Positions 58,641 to 64,000 of a stretch of 64,000 nt of DNA are shown in pieces. This DNA comes from Isoetes taiwanensis. Lineage: Eukaryota > Streptophyta > Lycopodiopsida > Isoetales > Isoetaceae. Numbering within the stretch: the first letter of the stretch is position 1; the number at the start of each line of letters is the position of its first letter. The position numbers were made by a program, and so were the translations under genes. Below the pieces are notes generated by a model. It was not told the DNA's origin. It saw nothing but the letters and a program-made list of their open reading frames with translations, and made no database searches. Where the stretch lies: NCBI GenBank assembly GCA_021234155.1, contig JAJEKV010000072.1, positions 5,747,676-5,811,675 on the forward strand, given 5' to 3'.

Positions 58641-60408
58641 CAAACCCTTAAAAACAAGCAAAAGATAACCCGGAAGAGAGAGCGTGGTTAACCCGCAACT
58701 AAATGTGGCATTAGCGTCTCAGATAGAGCCGCAACCAGTAGAGGCATTAGCGTCTCAAACAGAGGCTACAGAGCTGCAACCCGAAGTCATCGCGAAGAGC
58801 ACTCGCCACAGAGAAAAGAAGTAGACCACAACAAGCATGGTCTACTTTGAGACCGAAATTCATGAATTGGTTGTGTAATACGTGCAATGCCTCATTTCGA
58901 TTTGGAATTGATTACCAACAAATGAGGAAGGATGGCTAGACTACCATGTGGTATGGTAAAAAATGCCGAAGGGATTTTAAGCTTAGAATGATGGAGCTAG
59001 AGCCTGAAAAGAGTGAGCAAGAGAGGTATACATGGATAGTGGGTAATATTAGCCGCACTACCGGGAATATGATCACAAAAGTTGAAAATTTGAGTAGTCA
59101 TCACTTGAGGTTAGAGCTAAAAGAAAAAGCCAGCACATGGAATGTGGCGTGGACCAACAGAAAATTAAAGAAAGAAGTCCATCAACCCCCTCATCTTGTT
59201 AAGAAAGTGTTGGCGCAAACCATAAAAGCCAAACGTCCTGGTGAGACAGATAGGGAGTGGGAAGCTCGTAGAAGAGCAGATGCCAAGACAACTTGGTTTG
59301 CCAAAGTAGATTCATCACAAATAATAAACAGACAATGAATTGGTTCTGGTTCATATGGCGCAGTGTATAAGTGCAATATTTTAGGGTCTAGTCTTATTAA
59401 GGATGAACCTTATTGTGTAAAACTTCAACATGATAATTTTCATCCAAGTACAGATCCCAATAAGTTAGTGGAAGCTATGTTGAAGAACATGAGGGAGTCT
59501 GGAATGCAAGTTAGGCATGGGTGTATAATATGCTGCATTGATAGCACAACCGGCCTAGAAAGACAAGGCTTAAGTTTCCCTTTTTGGAATGGAGGTTCAT
59601 TGGCAACCTTCTTTACAAGTCATGGGTGCAATGCTTTTGCAGAGCTTGCATTTAAGAAGTTAGGATCTGTCCCCAGAGTTGAGACGGACTTGAGGCTGCT
59701 TGAGGAGCGCAGAAAGAAAGAATTATTTGTTGCCTCTAGGGTTGGGGACTTGGCAATGTCATTTTGCAGCGGGCTATGAAAACTCCATCAAGAAAGATAT
59801 TTGTATATGGACTTGCATCCGGGCAATATATTTCTCCATTTTGATTATGGAAAGGAGAAGGGATGTATTGATCCTCAGGCTGTATACATTGGCATTTGTG
59901 ATTGGGTGAATCCATGTTGATCGGCGAGACAGTGGAGGTAAAACGATGGCATTACAAGGGTTTGGATGGCGAGGGTAAGAAAAGAATTGAGATGGAAAGG
60001 GCCAGGCATCCATATATGCACGATGATCTTTATTTTGGTAGTGGCTCGAAGACAGTGCCTGCAAGGATTGACTTTGATTTGCACGGGGCAGCCTACATTG
60101 TCTACTACTTGGCTGACTTTGCTAGTAAACACTACTACATGGAGTCAATAGGAAGCCTGGAGCAGCAAGGCAAGCATCGGAGAATGTGCGACTATTTGAA
60201 ACATTGCGTTGAGTCGCCAATGAGAGACAAAACACAAAAATTTGATATGGCCCAGCTACTTGACACCATGCGGAGCAGTTTTCATTGCTCTCCAATTCCG
60301 TGCACGAGGCCACAATTGGAATCAGATTGGATTCTTCAACTTGGCCACGGTGGGGACGACGCAGTAGGTCCTAGTTGCATATTCTGTCTGTTATTCACAC
60401 GACCATAA
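58640..60408 (+). pseudogene. atypical protein-kinase-like gene, decayed
   Basis: A Gln/Glu-rich N-terminal frame (VVNPQLNVALASQIEPQPVE, with a repeated EALASQTE) precedes a CNTC...-type segment and a basic region (58946-59338). The kinase-like fold follows: glycine loop IGSGSYGAVYKC (59338-59373), Lys in YCVKLQ (about 59410), hinge-like LSFPFWNGGSLATFF (59572-59616), catalytic-loop-like YLYMDLHPGNIFLHFD, and ICDW where DFG would be (59893-59904). HRD reads YMD and DFG reads DW plus a frame change. Breaks: TGA at 59336 and 59777, a frameshift at 59904, another near 58830-58920. The frame resumes (59902-60408) with a C-terminal domain I do not recognise. Confidence 0.65.
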
Positions 60409-60583
60409 ATTCACATTCAAACATTGTTGTACTATATAATATTCCAAATAAATTCATTAAACGCTTGTTTGATGCTATTTGAGAAATTATTGTCTATATG
60501 TATAGCTTAGCTCTTCTTTTCGCGTGTTTTTTGTGTTATTTATTGTGTATTTTTTTATATGTCACAGCTAACGAAAATTATAA

Positions 60584-60826
60584 AGACAAGAAGTCAAAGC
60601 ACACCTATACAAGTCAGTCAGCGCACCTATACAAGTCAGCACTATAATTATGTCTCATGAACAGGACGACGAATCTCCACCCAACGTGGGTACATCGGAG
60701 CAGCAGGGTCAGCATTTTTCGGTACCCTCTCATTTGAGGACCCCCTCTCCTTGGCGGCAAACCATGGAGAACGAGCTTGAAATGTCAGCTGCTCGGCAAA
60801 TGGAGAGGGCAGCAGCACATGCAAGA
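60584..60826 (+). pseudogene. downstream exon of the kinase-like gene, left of the hAT insertion
   Basis: The open frame 60584-60826 contains MSHEQDDESPPNVGTSEQQG and MENELEMSAARQMERAAAHA, acidic and Ser/Pro-rich, probably disordered. A splice acceptor (ATATGTCACAG, about 60566) lies upstream. It is cut at 60826 by the hAT element. The frame continues without shift at 63281 on the other side, so both parts belong to one coding exon. Assignment to the kinase gene rests on proximity and strand. Confidence 0.5.
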
Positions 60827-61729
60827 CATGGTAAAAATTAAGGACGATTAATCGCAAATGGGCTATTTTATTTTAAATTTTTTAATTAAGATTTGACAGA
60901 TTAGTAGGATCAATTTCACATTTTTTTGGGATACAATCGCCCATATAAAATACTTTTTTATCATGTGAAAAGGAAGAATCGCCCAAGTCATGATTCCTTT
61001 ACGGGCATTGTAAAAAGGGATTAGCCCATGTTTGATTTTTTGAACATATAAGTTAAATGGGAATAGCCCAAAATTACTTACATTCATGGGGTGATAACCT
61101 ACCCCGTTATCACCATTATCAAAAATTAGGGTTCGAATCAGATATTTTCATGGCACAATTACTTCTGAGTTAGGTCTTCTGAAGATGGGCCGATTTTGTT
61201 GGAGGAAATCGATATTTGAGTTAGGTCTCCTGAATGTGGGCCGATTTTGTTGCAGGAAATAGAGATCTGGAAGCAAATTTTTCGTAGCAGAATTAGAGCA
61301 CCGAGCTTGTTGTAGCAACGTTCATGATGTTTGAATGAGTTTGGAGACTCTTTGTGGGCTTCCCTTAAAAACCCAAGTAGCAGTGCTTTTTCTTGAATGT
61401 TAATCCTGTTAAGCCACCAAGCTTTGAATCTGGATTGTTGTAGGCTCTGGTTTGTACAGTAGCCGATGACACCAGAAGTACAGATTTAAGCTGTATTTGG
61501 ACACATAGGATCTCCTAAAGGCTTAAGAGTTTCTCAGGGGATCTCACAGGATACATAAGATCTCATAGGTGGTAGATTTCTGTAGCCTGTTGCAAAGCGG
61601 AGCAGTCAGTAGGAGGTTTTTACCTTGTTAAATGCTGGAAGTCCTATGCATGGGTATAGCTCTTTTAGAGATTTTTGTTTGGCAAATTCTTTGCGAAATT
61701 GTCCTACAACTCGTGGATCTGACCTACTC

Positions 61730-62503
61730 GGATGGGAGTTTTCCACTCATATGAGCGAAGTAGTCAAGCAAGATTTATGAGAGGTAATGCATAAAGCTCC
61801 ATTTCTTACATTGTCTATTGATGAATATACAACACAAGATAATACTTCATGGTTATGCATACATGTATATTCCACGTGTGGATATGAGCGCAGGTCTGAT
61901 TTTTTGTCCATGAGTAAGTTGCCAAAAGATTCAACTGCTGCAAGTATGTATGAAGAGGTTTTAAAAAGCCTGCACAATGTGGCTAGTTTCAGCAAGTTTG
62001 ATTGCCACAAATTTGTATGTTTTGGTGCAGATGGAGCTGGTGTAATGTTTGGATGTAGAGGTGGTTTGGGAGTAAGGCTTAAGAGTTCTATAATGCCTTA
62101 CAGTATACCGATTCACTGCGCACATCGTACTAATCTAGCATATCAAATATGCTCTGGTTTTCCAGTGATTGCAAAGGTGGAAACATTGATAAGGACGTCT
62201 TATAAATTTTTTAGTAAGAGTCCAAAGAGACTCAAGTATTTTTCAAACTTCTCTATTGGTCTGACAGAGGGTAGAAAACTGCTCAAAGACGTTGATACTA
62301 GGTGGATTTCCATTCATGGACCTGCAGAAAGACTAGCCGATGAATATGTTACACTAGTTGGAGTCGTGAAGACTATTGGAGAAGATGATTCCAGCACAAA
62401 GATAAAGGCTTCACAATTGTTAGCTTTGCTAAGTGATGCCGAAGCATTAGTTGTTTTGTATGCTATGCTTCCAATGATGGACCAGTTAAATATGCTGGTA
62501 TGA
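61730..62503 (+). pseudogene. hAT transposase core (ZNF862/DUF4371-like type), truncated
   Basis: The 238-codon frame 61787-62503 reads FLTLSIDEYTTQDNTSWLCI, then CFGADGAGVMFGCRGGLGV, SIPIHCAHRTNLAYQICS and LLKDVDTRWISIHGPAERL. This is the RNase H-like core of hAT transposases related to ZNF862/DUF4371 proteins, with the D in SIDEYT, the GADGAGVM block, the CAHRTNLA block and the DTRW motif. The N-terminal BED finger and the C-terminal dimerisation (hATC) region with the last catalytic Glu are absent, so it is inactive. Confidence 0.85.
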
Positions 62504-62605
62504 ATATAAATTAAATTTTGGTAACGACAGTTAACATTTAAATGGTGTGAGAAACGACAAATTGTTATTATTTTAAATGGTTATATCAATACCTTATATT
62601 TGCTC

Positions 62606-62970
62606 TTTTTTTTTTTTTTTGAAGGACGACAATCTATTATCAAGGAAAATCAAGATACATACAAGGGACTTGTGATATGGGACCCAAAACCAAGGGGACG
62701 AAATAGTCCCCTAAGCAAAACCACCCATACACAGTATATAATCATACTCCTTGTGCCACCTTGAGGCGTTTAATAGCCTCATCACCATCAACATGGTCTG
62801 CGACATCGAGATGATCATCAACAGACATCAAATTATCATGCCACTGAATAGTACGAGGTAGGATAGGCTCATGAGATGATATAACAGACTTCTTCCTCGC
62901 TGGCTTCTTCCAATGGACATGTTGCCATGACTCTTTAGCACATTGAAGTTTAGGACTATCAGCCATAACA
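62606..62970 (-). mobile_element. truncated retroelement with A tail, nested in the hAT element
   Basis: On the minus strand a 74-codon frame (62966-62742, with HVHWKKPARKKSVISSHEP) and a 3' UTR-like stretch end in ATTGTCGTCCTTC and about 18 A. The end resembles the retrocopy at 50753-50856. No exact target duplication was found, so the 5' boundary is approximate. Confidence 0.5.
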
Positions 62971-63280
62971 ATCTCAGAAGCATGAGAAGCAAAAGCAACA
63001 ACGTGGAGAGTAGTAGGATGATGGTGCTAAGGATGATACCATTGAAACTGTATGTAGAGCATCTTTCATAGCCGATACCATTTGCGTATTGGAGTCGTGG
63101 GAAAACAGAAGAAAATAAAATATTATGAAAATTAAATAACCCATCAAAATAAATATAAAATTATTATAAAAAAAATTCGCCCAAATATTAATTAATAATA
63201 ATAAAATTATACTAAAAAATCGCCCATGATTAATAACTTAAAAAATAACGGGTGCTCATAATTTTTACCCTGATGCAAGA

Positions 63281-63757
63281 GCGAATGAGTTTCGCACGGC
63301 TGAGTTAAGAAGGCTGTGTGCGATGGACGAAGTTTCAAAGAGGGATAATTGCACCATCACAGAGGTGCATAATGTAGCTGGCGAGGCAGGGCCAGACTAT
63401 TGTCCGCATGGAGCAGACTATGATGACGTAATCACAAATTTGGACAAGAATGAGGTTGAAAGAGATTGGCCTAGTAGGAGGGGTAAATATAAGGCTCATA
63501 AGTGCAAGATTGCTGTGGTTCGAGCAAAAGCAGTCGAGCGGCATGCCCAAGTGAAGGGACATTTACCCCACAACGGTGAGTTCAGCAAGAGTTTCGCACA
63601 GCAAGTATACTATGAGCTTGTGAAGGAAGTGCCCGTAAATTACGGGAGTAGAAAATGGAGGCAAGGAAGCGGTAGTGGCAGCACCAAGAGGGTCAAGCTA
63701 TCGGAAGATGGCGAGAGTGGGGCACATGGTGAGCCTATCACCATTACATATTGCTGA
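63281..63757 (+). pseudogene. coding exon right of the hAT insertion
   Basis: Directly after the duplicated ATGCAAGA the frame reads ANEFRTAELRRLCAMDEVSK and stays open for 159 codons (VHNVAGEAGPDYCPHGADYD, RGKYKAHKCKIAVVRAKAVE, then a Ser/Gly-rich stretch). It is in phase with the frame left of the hAT element. A second frame continues with LHIADAIQLLEVAGVAAAGA and a C..C...H...H segment (63745-63959), implying a frame change near 63740. The family is not recognised. Confidence 0.5.
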
Positions 63758-63868
63758 TGCTATCCAACTCTTAGAGGTGGCAGGGGTAGCCGCGGCTGGA
63801 GCCGTTAATGACCTTGTAGATATTCGAGCCCAATTGGAGAATGAGAGAACTCGAAACCTAACCCTTTG

Positions 63869-63956
63869 TCCTGTTTGTTGTAGCCTATCTAAAGTGCCCC
63901 CTAGGATGAGATTACTTGCTCATTTTAGGGGGCACTTTAGATATATACAAACAGGA
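63869..63956. repeat. 88-nt near-perfect foldback
   Basis: Perfect 18-bp arms (TATCTAAAGTGCCCCCTA, 63886-63903, and its complement 63926-63943) are enclosed by perfect 10-bp outer arms (TCCTGTTTGT 63869-63878; ACAAACAGGA 63947-63956). A short ATGAG/CTCAT stem caps the loop. It overlaps the end of the neighbouring coding frame. Confidence 0.85.
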
Positions 63957-64000
63957 TAATTGAAAAGGGAGTAAGTCTGGAGCGTGACCCTCTTGAATGG

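Larger units (their letters stand above)
60827..63272. mobile_element. 2.4-kb hAT element
   Basis: The left end is CATGGTAAAAATTA, the right end TAATTTTTACCCTG, i.e. CAGGGTAAAAATTA inverted, with one mismatch. An identical 8-bp duplication ATGCAAGA lies at 60819-60826 and 63273-63280. Subterminal TCGCCCA/GGGCGA motifs repeat on both sides (60850-61080, 63175-63235). The interior carries a broken hAT transposase and a minus-strand retroelement tail. It is inserted in an exon. Confidence 0.85.

Noticed and set aside
1-64000. CRISPR array, bacterial operons or integrated viral genome
   Set aside because: No regularly spaced identical repeats and no prokaryotic gene layout. The only reverse-transcribing sequences are plant-type LINE and LTR retrotransposons.

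Overview
The window looks like a repeat-rich intergenic region of a land-plant nuclear genome. The reasons are a chromodomain Ty3/gypsy element, L1-type LINEs, CACTA and hAT DNA transposons, tRNA-derived repeat heads, GT-AG introns, and fragments of plant-type genes such as a DUF3475/PSK-SIMULATOR-like piece. A seedless plant or gymnosperm would fit the mix of old, decayed element families, but nothing here fixes the taxon. There is no rRNA gene, no complete tRNA gene and no CRISPR array.

Layout. 1-10.8 kb: gene-poor sequence with small tandem duplications, one truncated tRNA-like element and two retroelement 3' ends. 10.8-16.4 kb: a decayed Ty3/gypsy chromovirus (gag, protease, RT, RNase H, integrase, chromodomain, 3' LTR). 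A minisatellite sits inside its integrase, and its LTR carries a five-unit heat-shock element upstream of a TATA box. 16.6-19.1 kb: three tandem tRNA-like heads and simple repeats. 19.5-21.2 kb (minus): the only good host-gene candidate, a tail-anchored coiled-coil protein with three small frame disruptions. 21.7-23.7 kb: an internally deleted LINE. 24.6-27.6 kb: a segment bounded by about 42-bp inverted repeats that holds host-gene fragments.

29.1-47.1 kb is a nested transposon cluster. Two convergent copies of one large transposase family (copy 1 plus, 29.1-30.7 kb; copy 2 minus, 37.7-47.1 kb) flank a complete 6.4-kb CACTA element with 3-bp target duplications. The CACTA carries a captured intron-containing gene fragment and an LTR remnant. 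Copy 2 is split by a 3.2-kb LINE, and its second intron is almost filled by a 550-bp foldback element.

49.4-54.6 kb: a 933-bp hAT-type MITE with a perfect 8-bp target duplication, a 104-bp truncated retrocopy, a short ORF whose N terminus resembles the histone H3 tail, an array of GCGTACGC palindromes, and a Helitron/PIF1-type helicase fragment. 58.6-64 kb: a decayed gene with an atypical protein-kinase-like domain, interrupted by a 2.4-kb hAT element (8-bp target duplication). Removing that element mentally rejoins the host reading frame.

Nearly every coding region is broken. The genes do not form a pathway; the window records successive insertions, captures and decay.
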